Below are positions 1 to 9,365 of a DNA stretch of 57,290 bases, in pieces. The DNA comes from DASYAE01 sp036501535 (GTDB taxonomy: Bacteria; Actinomycetota; Actinomycetes; Streptomycetales; Catenulisporaceae). The notes under the pieces were generated by a model. It was not told the origin of the DNA. It searched no databases and worked only from the letters and a program-made list of their open reading frames with translations. The position numbers and the translations under genes are program-made. How positions within the stretch are numbered: the stretch's first letter is position 1; every line of letters begins with the position of its first letter. The DNA lies in assembly GCA_036501535.1 (NCBI GenBank), contig DASYAE010000039.1:1-57290 (forward strand). The letters run 5' to 3'.

Positions 1-42
1 ACTGACAGCCGACCGGCTGGAGACGAGGCGGGACGGGACGCG

Positions 43-995
<953 letters not shown>

Positions 996-999
<4 letters not shown>

Positions 1000-1844
1000 A
1001 CCCGACGACGACCGCCGCACGCGCCGGCCTGCACCGCGGCGCGATCGAGCTGCGCCAGAGCCTGACCGGCCCGGCCGACCTGTGGAACCACTGCTTCTGG
1101 CCGGGCCTCACCCTCGTCGGCGCCTCCTTCCTGAGCCATGTCGCGTTCCGGCACAGCGGCTTCCAGCTCGGCACGCTGGCGCTGCCCGGCATCCTCGGGA
1201 TGAACGCCTCGATGGCGATGGTCATGGTGAGCCAGCACCTGACCGCCGACCGGGAGGACGGCACCCTGCTGCGCGCGAAGGCCGTACCGAACGGCGTCCT
1301 CGGCTACTTGATCGGGAAGATCGTCGCTGTCTCCGGCAGCACGGTGATCGACCTGGCGCTCTTCCTGGCGCCCGGCCTGCTGCTGATCCCCGGCCTCGCG
1401 GTCGGGTCCGCGGAGGCGTGGCTGACCGTGCTCTGGGTGCTGATCCTTGGCCTGGTCGCGACCCTGCCGCTCGGCGCGGTGCTCGGCTCGCTGTTCACCA
1501 GCGCGCGAAGCCAGGGCGTGCTCACCCTGCCGATCCTCGGCCTGATCGCGATATCCGGGGTCTTCTACCCGCTGCGGGCGCTGCCGCACTGGCTGCAGAT
1601 CCTCGCGCAGGCCTTCCCGGTCTACTGGATGGGCCTGGGCATGCGCTCGGCGCTGCTGCCGCCGGCTGCGGTCGCCGTCGAGATCGGGCAGTCGTGGCGC
1701 CACCTCGAGACCGCGGCCGTGCTCGGCGCCTGGGCTGTCGCCGGAATGGCGATCGCCCCGGCGGTGCTGCGCCGGATGGCCCGCCGCGAGTCCGGGTCGG
1801 ACCTGCTGAAGCGCCGGGACTCCGCTCTCCGGCGGATCCGTTGA
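996..1844 (+). CDS. ABC-2 type transporter permease
   Basis: Membrane subunit (282 aa) of the exporter whose ATPase lies immediately upstream. About six hydrophobic segments are visible, including the stretch around LALFLAPGLLLIPGLAV, one around LTLPILGLIAISGVFY, and a final one near the C-terminus. The SGVFYPLRALP segment matches the typical ABC2_membrane fold between TM5 and TM6. The start is the ATG overlapping the ATPase stop (ATGA); a longer in-frame opening upstream is only read-through of the ATPase gene. The C-terminus is basic (cytoplasmic). Daunorubicin-type efflux pairs have this arrangement, but the cargo is unknown. Confidence 0.93.
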
Positions 1845-1900
1845 GCGCACACCGTCATATTCGGTGGCGACCGCCGCGCGGCCGACCGTACGGTACGGCC

Positions 1901-2545
1901 GTGGACTGGAAGACCTGGCTCGACGGCTACGAGGTGGCCGACTCGTGGATGGCACGGCGGCTGCGGGCCGTCCAGGAGCAGATCTGCGTCGCGCTGGACT
2001 CGGCCCCGGCCGGCCCGCTGAACGTGATCAGCCTGTGCGCGGGCGACGGCCGGGACCTCCTGCCCGTCCTGGCCGGGCATCCCCGCCGTGGCGACGTGCG
2101 GGCCAGGCTCGTCGAGCTGGACCCCCGGAACGCCGCCGCAGCTGCGCAGGCGGCTCGCGCGGCGGGCTTGGACCAGGTCGAGGTGGTGACCGGCGACGCC
2201 TCGCTGGTCGACCACTACCAGGATCTCGCCCCCGCGGATCTCGTGCTGGTCTGCGGCCTTTTCGGCAACATCAGCGACGCCGACATCCGCTGCACCATCG
2301 ATGTCTGCGACCAGCTGTGCAAGGCCGGCGGCACGGTGGTCTGGACCCGGCACCGCGGCGCCCCCGACCGGGTGCCGCTGATCTGCGAGTGGTTCGGCGC
2401 GCGCGGCTTCGCGCTGACCTGGCTGTCGGAGCCGGACGTGGGCTACGGCGTCGGTGTGCACGAGTTCGCCGGCGTGCCGCAGCCTGCGCGCTCCGGCATC
2501 CGGATGTTCGAGTTCATAGGCTACGACGTGATCGATAATCGGTGA
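1901..2545 (+). CDS. Class I SAM-dependent methyltransferase
   Basis: Predicted S-adenosylmethionine-dependent methyltransferase of 214 aa. The glycine-rich SAM loop reads LCAGDGRD at residues 45-52, followed by an acidic strand end (VELDP) that would bind the ribose and GDAS as motif II. I chose the GTG at 1901, giving V-DWKTWLDGY, because related actinobacterial proteins start with a short MDW-W-x-YD segment and the open frame upstream is a shadow of the permease gene. It lies 56 bp after the permease and overlaps or abuts the acetyltransferase, so the four genes probably form one transcript. The methyl acceptor is unknown. Confidence 0.8.
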   Translation: MDWKTWLDGYEVADSWMARRLRAVQEQICVALDSAPAGPLNVISLCAGDGRDLLPVLAGHPRRGDVRARLVELDPRNAAAAAQAARAAGLDQVEVVTGDASLVDHYQDLAPADLVLVCGLFGNISDADIRCTIDVCDQLCKAGGTVVWTRHRGAPDRVPLICEWFGARGFALTWLSEPDVGYGVGVHEFAGVPQPARSGIRMFEFIGYDVIDNR

Positions 2546-2562
2546 TCGGTAGCGTCAGGGCC

Positions 2563-3300
2563 ATGAATCTCCAGGCGATAGCGGCGACGGGATGGGGCTT
2601 CCAGGAGCGGGAGCACATCGGCGAGTGGGAGCTGCGCGCGGCGGGCGGCCACACGGCGCGCGCCAACTGTGCCTGGCCGCTCGGCGATTCGGGCCTGACG
2701 CTGCGTGAGACGCTTCAGGCCGTCCAGGACTGGTTCGCCGCGCGCGGCCACAAGCCGCGGGTCCAGACGGTCGACGGCAGCCTGCTCGATAAGGAGATCG
2801 CCGCCTCGGGATTCCCGGGCGCGGACCGTCCGGCCCTGCGTCAGGTCGCGCCGCTCAATCCCGTGCTGCAGATCCTTGAGAAGACCGCGGCCGCGGACCG
2901 TGAAGCAGAAATCACCGCGCACCTGCCGGAGGACTACTTCACCGTCTACCGCCGCGGTTCCGGCATCCCGCAGTTCAGAACGATCCTGACGACCGGCGAC
3001 GCCGTGATCCGCTTCGCGGTCGTCCGCGGTGCCGACGGCTCGGCCCTTTCCGCCGGCCGACTCGCCATCGATACCGCAACCGGTTACGCCGGCATCGCCG
3101 CATTGGCGACCGCCGAGACCGCACGCCGCCGCGGCCTTTCCCGGGTGGTCCTGCGCGACCTGCTGTCCTTCGCCGCGGACTTGGGCGCGAAGGACACGTA
3201 TCTCGAGGTGGAAGAGGGCAATACTGCGGCGCTCGCCCTATACGGATCCCTCGGATACGCGACCGTGCACCGCTATCACTGCCGCACTCCCGCGACGTGA
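2563..3300 (+). CDS. GNAT family N-acetyltransferase
   Basis: Acetyl-CoA-dependent acetyltransferase of about 245 aa. The C-terminal GNAT core shows the acetyl-CoA pyrophosphate-binding segment ARRRGLSRVVLRDLL and the closing strand-loop-helix TYLEVEEGNTAALALYGSLG. The N-terminal half (GEWELRAAGGHTARANCAWPLG) is the extra domain seen in actinobacterial Rv0428c-like acetyltransferases. Two starts are possible: GTG 2542, overlapping the methyltransferase stop as GTGA, or ATG 2563 preceded by AGGG. I give the ATG because homologues begin close to it. The overlap option would mean translational coupling. The substrate is unknown. Confidence 0.85.
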   Translation: MNLQAIAATGWGFQEREHIGEWELRAAGGHTARANCAWPLGDSGLTLRETLQAVQDWFAARGHKPRVQTVDGSLLDKEIAASGFPGADRPALRQVAPLNPVLQILEKTAAADREAEITAHLPEDYFTVYRRGSGIPQFRTILTTGDAVIRFAVVRGADGSALSAGRLAIDTATGYAGIAALATAETARRRGLSRVVLRDLLSFAADLGAKDTYLEVEEGNTAALALYGSLGYATVHRYHCRTPAT

Positions 3301-3307
3301 CGCCGCG

Positions 3308-4861
3308 TCAGAGTGAGCCGCGCGGCGGCCGACCCGGCAGCAGGAAGGCCGCGCCCATCGCCACCACGCTGATCACCAGCGCCCATGCGAACGCGGCGTT
3401 GTAAGCGCTCGCGAAGTGCGCCGCCGTGCCGGTCGCCGGGCTCGCGGCGGAGAGCCGGCGCTGCAGCGCGACGGCCACGGCCGCGGTGCCGAGGGAGCCG
3501 CCGAGCCGGTTGAGGATGTTGAACAGGGTGCTGGCGCGCGGGATCGCGGCCCGTTCGAGCCCCGCGTAGGCGGCGGTGAACAGCGGCGCCATCACCAGGC
3601 CCATGCCGAAGCCGCGCACCAGCAGCACCGCGGCCAGCCAGGACGTGGACGTGGCGGCGGTCAGCAGGACGAACGGGACCGTGCCGAGCGAGCACACGGC
3701 CATGCCGGTCGCGACCAGCACCCGGCCGCCGGTCCGGCTCTGCAGCCGCCCGGCGAGCAGGCTCGTCGCCGCCGCGCCGACGCCCTGCGGGCCGAGCAGC
3801 AGGCCGGCGTGCAGCGCGTCGGCGCCCTCGGCCTGCTGGAAGTAGAGCGGGAGCAGGAACAGCGCGCCGTACATGCCCGCCCCGAGCAGGAACGCCCCGG
3901 CCATAGCCGCGCCGGTGCCGCGCGAGGTCAGCAGTCTGAGATCGAGCAGGAGGCCCCGCGCCGTGGCCGTGGCTGTGGTGGCGGCCTGCGGCCGCAGGCC
4001 GTACCAGCCGAAGGCGATCAGCAGCACGACCCCGCCGACCAGCGCGGCGTCGCCGCCGGCCGAGCCGAGGCCGCCCGCGGCGCCGACCTCCGCGCAGCCG
4101 TAGACCAGCGCGGCCAGGCCGGGGGAGACCATCAGCACGCCGCGCAGGTCGAGCCGGTGGCCCGGCTGCGCCGGCTGGGCCGGGACGGCGCGCCGGACCA
4201 GGAACACGGCGAGCAGGCCGAGCGGCAGGTTGATCAGGAAGATCCAGCGCCAGCCGGCGTCGTCGATCAGCAGCCCGGCGACGACCGGCCCGAGCACCGG
4301 GCCGAGCAGCATCGGCACCGACAGCACGGCCATCACCCGGGCCATCTGCCGCGGGCCGACGGTCCGGCCGATCAGCGCCTGCCCGACCGGCGGGATCAGC
4401 CCGCCGCCGAGGCCCTGCACCACCCGCATCACGATCAGGGAGCTGATGGACCAGGCGGTCCCGCACAGCAGCGAGCCGAGGCAGAAGACGGCGACCGCGC
4501 CGAGCCAGACCCGCTTGCCGCCGAACCGCTCCATCGCCCACGCCGAGAGCGGGATGACGAGCGAGAGGGTGAGCAGATACGCGGTGGTGGCCCAGGCGAC
4601 GGCGGACAGCGAGGCGCCGAACCGGGCGGCCAGCGCGGGCGTCGCGACCGAGACGACAGTGCTGTCCAGCAGGACCATGAAGGAGCCGAGCGCGAGCGAC
4701 GCGCCGATGCGCAGGTTCTCCCGGGTCAGCGGCTCGGGTTCGGGGCGGCGGTTTGCGGGTGCTGCTGACGGAGCGTCAGCCGCGTTGCCGGGCGCGGCCG
4801 CCGGACCCGGCTGCTCCCGGACCGGTCCGAGTGGTCCGGGCGGTGTGTTCGTGGTCGACAT
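3308..4861 (-). CDS. MFS drug exporter, DHA2 (EmrB/QacA) type
   Basis: Proton-driven multidrug exporter of 517 aa with about 14 hydrophobic segments. Motif LDSTVVSVATPALA in TM1, a WATTAYLLT stretch in TM2 and a GWRWIFLINLPLG motif after TM5 are diagnostic of the 14-TM DHA2 family. The N-terminal 55 residues are proline/alanine-rich and cytoplasmic. The gene is read leftward, divergent from a TetR gene, with a strong operator-like palindrome just upstream of its start, so it is most likely repressed by that TetR and induced by an exported ligand. The 3' end lies 8 bp from the converging acetyltransferase gene. Confidence 0.93.
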   Translation of the reverse strand: MSTTNTPPGPLGPVREQPGPAAAPGNAADAPSAAPANRRPEPEPLTRENLRIGASLALGSFMVLLDSTVVSVATPALAARFGASLSAVAWATTAYLLTLSLVIPLSAWAMERFGGKRVWLGAVAVFCLGSLLCGTAWSISSLIVMRVVQGLGGGLIPPVGQALIGRTVGPRQMARVMAVLSVPMLLGPVLGPVVAGLLIDDAGWRWIFLINLPLGLLAVFLVRRAVPAQPAQPGHRLDLRGVLMVSPGLAALVYGCAEVGAAGGLGSAGGDAALVGGVVLLIAFGWYGLRPQAATTATATARGLLLDLRLLTSRGTGAAMAGAFLLGAGMYGALFLLPLYFQQAEGADALHAGLLLGPQGVGAAATSLLAGRLQSRTGGRVLVATGMAVCSLGTVPFVLLTAATSTSWLAAVLLVRGFGMGLVMAPLFTAAYAGLERAAIPRASTLFNILNRLGGSLGTAAVAVALQRRLSAASPATGTAAHFASAYNAAFAWALVISVVAMGAAFLLPGRPPRGSL

Positions 4862-5234
4862 GCATACTCCCCGATGCGGAAAATGGACGGTACGGTCTAG
4901 TCCAAACTCGAGGATTAGACTAGACCGTACGGTCCAAACTCGGCAATGGGATTCATCGGGTGCGCCCGACCGGCACCAGATCGGCCACCTGATGTGGGCA
5001 GGGGTCGGCGAGTGTGTCGCGGGCCGGAGTTGCTGAACCGGCTGTGCGGGGTTGGCCTGGGCTTCAGTGCTTGTGCTTGAGGGGGTTCCGGGTGCTGGAA
5101 ATGACCGCGCACGCGCATCCAGAGCCGTGACAGCCGGACGCGCGCCACGCAGTCAATCCCGGCTGGATCCCGTCTCAGGCTCAGAGCCGAGGCGGAGCGC
5201 GGGGCCGGTCGGCGGGCCCGGCACAATAGGCGGC
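4862..5234. promoter_or_regulatory. Divergent intergenic region between MFS exporter and TetR
   Basis: This 373-bp region holds the promoters for the leftward exporter and the rightward TetR gene. Close to the exporter start is a paired palindrome (listed separately). The rest shows no credible ORF and no further clear repeat. Confidence 0.6.
4885..4935. promoter_or_regulatory. Likely TetR operator (inverted repeat)
   Basis: Two arms face each other: the left (4885-4902) reads GGACGGTACGGTCTAGTC and the right (4918-4935) reads GACTAGACCGTACGGTCC. They are inverted copies with one mismatch. The right arm contains the perfect 12-bp palindrome GACCGTACGGTC (4923-4934). The flank CCAAACTCG is also repeated directly on the outer side of both arms. 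This is the expected form of a TetR-family operator controlling the adjacent exporter. Binding is inferred, not shown. Confidence 0.75.
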
Positions 5235-5909
5235 ATGGCGACGGTGAGCGGCGAGACGCATGGGTATCCGGCGAAGCGGCAGGCGATCCTGGACGCCGCG
5301 GCAGAGGTCTTCCTGCGTGAGGGCTACACCCGGACCAGCGTCGACGCGATCGCCGCCGCGGCCGGCGTCTCGAAGCAGACCATTTACAACCACTTCGGGG
5401 ACAAGGAGCGGCTGCTGCTCGCGATCACCTCGGCGGTCCAGGACGCTGCGGTCGAGCAGCAGGAGACGCTGATCGAGGCGGCCCGCGGGCGGCTGCTCAA
5501 GGCCGACGGACCGCAGCAGCTGCGCGAGGAGCTGGTCGACCTGACCGAGCAGTGGATCCGCCTGGCCATGTCCGAGCGACTGTCCGCCCTGCGCAACCTG
5601 GTCTACAGCGAGGCGCTGCACCAGCCGCAGCTGGCCGAGAACTGGCAGCGCAACGGGCCGCGCCGGATCTTCCCGAAGCTCGGCGCGCTGCTCGCCGACC
5701 TCGGCGCCGGCGGCGTCCTCGACATCCCGCCGGAGATCGCCGCGGTGCCGGAGCGGCTGGCGCATCAGCTCACCGGCTCGGCCTCGTACGAGTGGCAGAG
5801 CAGCGATCTGTATGTGAAACACCACGAAATGCCGGACAGTGCGGCGGAGACCCGCGCGGCCATCGGGCACGGTGTCGACTTCTTCCTGCGCGCGTACGGC
5901 CCGCGATGA
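5235..5909 (+). CDS. TetR family transcriptional regulator
   Basis: Repressor of 224 aa. The N-terminal TetR helix-turn-helix is textbook: ILDAAAEVFLREGY, then VDAIAAAAGVSKQTIYNHFGDKERLL around residues 17-60. The C-terminal ligand domain is of the TetR_C type seen next to EmrB-like pumps. The ATG at 5235 is chosen because the HTH then begins at the usual distance; the frame stays open further upstream but without TetR-like sequence. It is divergent from the exporter and very likely represses it, and perhaps itself, through the palindrome at 4885-4935. Confidence 0.93.
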   Translation: MATVSGETHGYPAKRQAILDAAAEVFLREGYTRTSVDAIAAAAGVSKQTIYNHFGDKERLLLAITSAVQDAAVEQQETLIEAARGRLLKADGPQQLREELVDLTEQWIRLAMSERLSALRNLVYSEALHQPQLAENWQRNGPRRIFPKLGALLADLGAGGVLDIPPEIAAVPERLAHQLTGSASYEWQSSDLYVKHHEMPDSAAETRAAIGHGVDFFLRAYGPR

Positions 5910-6213
5910 GCCGGATGCTCGCCGGGGCCGGGGCCGGGGCCGGGGCCGGGGCTGGGACCGTGGCCGCGCGTCGCACGAGGCCGATCGGCGATTCGGCTCC
6001 CGCGCCGGGCCCGGATCTGCTGCACTGTCAGAAGGGCGCCGGCCCCGCGGCGCCTCGTCGAACTGATCATGAGCGGCGTCCGTGTCTTACCACCCGGCAG
6101 CCCGTTCGCCTTCACTGTGTTCGTCCCGTTACTGCACGGGGATGCGCGGACGAACGAGGCGGAGGATTATCTTGCGCGGTTGCGCCCCGGCGGCGCTCGG
6201 AAGGAGGCCCTAA
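5910..6213. other. Intergenic region with GGGGCC tandem repeat
   Basis: The 304-bp gap begins with about five consecutive GGGGCC units (5921-5957) directly after the TetR stop; this G-rich strand could fold as a quadruplex. Further on, GTTCGTCC (6119-6126) and GGACGAAC (6148-6155) form an 8-bp inverted repeat. The end holds the strong ribosome binding site of the next gene. I see no gene here. Confidence 0.5.
6201..6207 (+). promoter_or_regulatory. Strong ribosome binding site fixing a GTG start
   Basis: AAGGAGG lies 6 bp before the GTG at 6214 and settles the start of the kinase-like protein. Confidence 0.8.
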
Positions 6214-8103
6214 GTGACGGCGGTGGACTATCACGCGCTCGCCATCGGCCCCGTTCTCGGCCAAGGCGCCCGCGGCACCGTCTTCGCGGTCTATAACGCC
6301 AAGGTGCACCAGCAGTTCGACGCGGTCTACAAGGAATATCTGTCGGACGTGCTGCCTGAGGCCGACTTCGACGGGCTCGAGGCGATGGCCGGGCTGGTGC
6401 CGGGCCTGCTCGAGGACGAGGGTCGGTGGCTGTGCGAGCGGACCGCGTGGCCGGCCGGGCTGGTCGAGCGGGACGGGCAGAACACCGGCTACCTGATGCG
6501 GATCGTGCCCGCATCATTTCGGCTGGGCCAGCAAGAGGACCGCGCCGAGGCTGTCACGGCCGTGTCGGATCCGGCGGAGCCGTCCGGCGGCGTCCGGCTG
6601 GCGACCTTCGAGTACCTGCTCGACGACATCGCGTCCACCTCCGACGGCGGGCCCCAGGTCAGCGCGCACGACCGGCTCCTGCTGCTGGCAGACCTGGCGG
6701 TGACGCTGGACCGGCTGCACCGCCTGGGCATCGTGGTCGGCAACCTCTCGCCGCGCAACCTGCTGTTCGCGCAGCACCCGGCGCCGCACTGCTTTGTCAT
6801 CAGCTGCGACTCGATGCGGCTCGACGGACGCAGCGCCCTGCCACAGACCGAGGCGGACGAGTGGCAGATCCCGGCCGGCGAGCAGTTGGCGACCGCGCAG
6901 AGCGACGCGTACAAGTTCGGCCTGCTCGCGGTCCGGCTGATCGGCCGCGACCGGCGCTCGCTCGACACGCACGCGCTGGCCACGCTGGACCCGGCGCTCG
7001 GCACCCTGGCCGCCGCCGCGATCGGGCCGGACCCGGCCGTGCGGCCGGCGCCGGGCGAGTGGGTCGGCATCCTCAACTCCGCCGCCGCGGCGATCCCGAC
7101 CCTGCACGGGGCGACCACGGCGACCGGCGTGCCGCACGGTGTCGCGGCCGAGCCGACCGTCCCGGTGGCCCACGTCGCACCGTCGGCGCCGATGCCCGCG
7201 CCGCGCGGTCCGTCGATCTTCTCGGGCATGACGACCCAGGTGCCCGGCTACTCGCCGCCGCGGCCCGCCCCGGCCCCGGAGCCGTTTGCCGCCCCTTCGT
7301 CCACGCCGGCGGGCGCCTCGCCGTTCGGCTCCGCGGCCGCCTCCTGGGACCCGTCGGCCCCCACGGTGTTCGGCGGCGCGCCGGCCGGCGGGTACGGCAG
7401 CTCGCCGGCCGACCCCTACTTCACGCCGCAGCCGGTCATGCACCCGGCGCACGCCAATCGGCGCATCTTCGGCCCGGTCGTGGTCGGTGTCGCAGGGCTC
7501 GCGGTCATCACGGGCGCCGTCTTCGGCATCAACGCGATCCTCTCCTCGAACTCGCACTCGAACAACAGTCCGAACCGCGCCGGCTCGCAGACGACGTTCA
7601 GCGCGGGCTTCCCGTCCTCGCCGTCCACGAGGCCCTCGCCGACGCCGAGCGCGTTGCCGTCCAGCGCGCCGCCCGCCACGGTCGGGCTGGTCCGGATAGC
7701 CTCCGGTTTCGTGACCGATCCGCGGGCGACCGCCGTGGCTTCCATGTTCGACGCCTACTTCACCGGCATCGACCAGAAGGATTACCCCGCCGCGCTGTCC
7801 GAGTACGATCCGGCCGGCACCGTGAACCCGAACGACGTACAACAGGCGCAGCAGTTCCAGAAGGGCGTCTCCTCCAGCAACGACACGGACATCGTGCTGA
7901 CCGGCATCGCCCCGACCGGCCAGGCCGCGCCGGCGACCAGCGCCCAGGTGACCTTCCAGAGCACCCAGTCGGCCGGCATGGGCCCGCCGGACGCCACCGG
8001 CGAGACCTGCACCAAGTGGCAGCTGACCTATGTCCTCTCACAAGCGGCGAATGGTTCATACTTGATCTATAACGTCTCCTCCGCCACGGACCAGGCCTGC
8101 TGA
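6214..8103 (+). CDS. Membrane-anchored protein kinase-like protein (probable pseudokinase)
   Basis: A 629-aa protein with a cytoplasmic kinase-like domain (residues ~10-290), a proline-rich linker, one transmembrane helix (~418-442, VVVGVAGLAVITGAVFGINA) and an extracytoplasmic C-terminal domain of ~180 aa after a Ser/Pro-rich stalk. The nucleotide loop GQGARGTVF (16-24) and Lys40 are kinase-like. The catalytic loop reads VVGNLSPRNLLF, so the HRD aspartate is Asn177 and the Lys is Ser179, while the metal-binding Asn182 remains. The DFG motif is D199-S-M. These changes suggest it binds nucleotide or protein but phosphorylates poorly or not at all. It is followed after 4 bp by a secreted GH3 hydrolase, so a cell-envelope sensing role is plausible but inferred. 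Confidence 0.85.
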   Translation: MTAVDYHALAIGPVLGQGARGTVFAVYNAKVHQQFDAVYKEYLSDVLPEADFDGLEAMAGLVPGLLEDEGRWLCERTAWPAGLVERDGQNTGYLMRIVPASFRLGQQEDRAEAVTAVSDPAEPSGGVRLATFEYLLDDIASTSDGGPQVSAHDRLLLLADLAVTLDRLHRLGIVVGNLSPRNLLFAQHPAPHCFVISCDSMRLDGRSALPQTEADEWQIPAGEQLATAQSDAYKFGLLAVRLIGRDRRSLDTHALATLDPALGTLAAAAIGPDPAVRPAPGEWVGILNSAAAAIPTLHGATTATGVPHGVAAEPTVPVAHVAPSAPMPAPRGPSIFSGMTTQVPGYSPPRPAPAPEPFAAPSSTPAGASPFGSAAASWDPSAPTVFGGAPAGGYGSSPADPYFTPQPVMHPAHANRRIFGPVVVGVAGLAVITGAVFGINAILSSNSHSNNSPNRAGSQTTFSAGFPSSPSTRPSPTPSALPSSAPPATVGLVRIASGFVTDPRATAVASMFDAYFTGIDQKDYPAALSEYDPAGTVNPNDVQQAQQFQKGVSSSNDTDIVLTGIAPTGQAAPATSAQVTFQSTQSAGMGPPDATGETCTKWQLTYVLSQAANGSYLIYNVSSATDQAC

Positions 8104-8107
8104 ATAC

Positions 8108-9334
8108 ATGCACTTTGCGCAACGCTCCATCCATAGGCCGCGCCGCCGACTGGGGACCGCCACCGCGCTGGTCGCCGCAATCGGCGTTCTCGCCCTCTCG
8201 GCGACCGCGTGCTCCGGGCACGGCGGCTCGGCCGCGCCGACGGTCGACAGCTCGGCCCGGCCGTCGAAGTCCGGCTCGGCGTCGCCCTCCGCGTCCGCGA
8301 CGACCGCGGCGTCCGTGTCGGCGATCGCCGGCCTGAACGCGCAGCAGCTGGCCGGGCAGCGGGTCGTCTACTCCTATCCGGGCCTGACGCCCCCGGCGGC
8401 CCTGCTGCAGGCGATCCGGCAGGGCGAGGCCGCCGGAGTGATATTTTTCGCGCGCAACATCTCCAGTGACGCGCAGCTGAGCGGCGCCATCGGCCAGATG
8501 GTCGCGGCGCAGCGGCAGAGCCCGGTGGCCGAGCCGCTGCTGCTGATGACCGATCAGGAGGGCGGGCAGATCCGGCGGCTGCCGGGCGGCCCGACGCTCT
8601 CCGAGAAGCAGATCGGCGAGTCGTCGGACCCGGACGCGGCGGCGGCGCAGGCGGGGACGGCGGCCGCGCAGAACCTCGCCGGGGTCGGCCTGAACGTCAA
8701 CCTCGCCCCGGTGCTCGACGTCTTCTACGCGCCGGGCGACTTCGACGACCAGTATCAGCGCTCGTATAGCAGCGACCCGGCGGCGGTCGGGGCGATGGGC
8801 GCGGCGTTCATCACGGCGCAGCAGCAGGGCGGCGTGGCGGCCACCGCGAAGCACTTCCCGGGCCTGGGCTCGGCGGGCGCGAGCGCAGATACCGACAACG
8901 AGCCGGTGACGCTGCCGCTGTCGCTGAGCCAGCTGCGCGGCACGGACGAGGTGCCGTATCAGGCCGCGATCTCGGCCAGGGCGAAGCTCGTCATGGTCTC
9001 GTGGGCGGTCTATCCGGCGCTGGACCCGAACCGCCCGGCCGGCCTGTCGTCCACGGTGGTGCAGGGCGAACTGCGCGGGCGGCTGGGATTCACCGGCGTC
9101 ACCGTCACCGACGCGCTGGAGGCCGGCGCGTTGGCCGCCTACGGCACGCCGGGGCAGCGCGCCGTGGCCGCGGCGCAGGCCGGGATGGACCTGATCCTGT
9201 GCTCGTCCGGCCAGGTCGGCCAGGGCCAGGCGGCGACGGCCGCGCTGGCCGCGGCGCTGCAGGGCGGCCAGCTCAACGCGTCGGGGTTCGATGCCGCCGC
9301 GCTCCGGGTCGTCACGCTGCGCTCGGGTCTGTAG
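8108..9334 (+). CDS. Glycoside hydrolase family 3 lipoprotein (beta-N-acetylhexosaminidase type)
   Basis: Exported lipoprotein of 408 aa. The signal peptide ends in the lipobox LSATAC, so Cys35 would be lipidated on the outer face of the membrane, followed by a Ser/Ala-rich spacer. The catalytic domain has the NagZ-like signatures MTDQEGG, KHFPGLG (K248-H249) and VTVTDAL, where Asp335 is the expected nucleophile. NagZ-type GH3 enzymes cleave beta-N-acetylglucosamine from peptidoglycan or chitin fragments. It begins 4 bp after the kinase-like gene and is probably co-transcribed with it. Gly replaces the usual second His in KHFPGHG, which may affect the catalytic dyad. Confidence 0.9.
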   Translation: MHFAQRSIHRPRRRLGTATALVAAIGVLALSATACSGHGGSAAPTVDSSARPSKSGSASPSASATTAASVSAIAGLNAQQLAGQRVVYSYPGLTPPAALLQAIRQGEAAGVIFFARNISSDAQLSGAIGQMVAAQRQSPVAEPLLLMTDQEGGQIRRLPGGPTLSEKQIGESSDPDAAAAQAGTAAAQNLAGVGLNVNLAPVLDVFYAPGDFDDQYQRSYSSDPAAVGAMGAAFITAQQQGGVAATAKHFPGLGSAGASADTDNEPVTLPLSLSQLRGTDEVPYQAAISARAKLVMVSWAVYPALDPNRPAGLSSTVVQGELRGRLGFTGVTVTDALEAGALAAYGTPGQRAVAAAQAGMDLILCSSGQVGQGQAATAALAAALQGGQLNASGFDAAALRVVTLRSGL

Positions 9335-9365
9335 CTCCGCCGGTTCGTCACGCCGCCGGCCGCGG

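Noticed and set aside
1622..2461. Minus-strand frame across the permease and methyltransferase genes
   Set aside because: Shadow frame without motifs; both plus-strand genes have clear signatures and coupled spacing.
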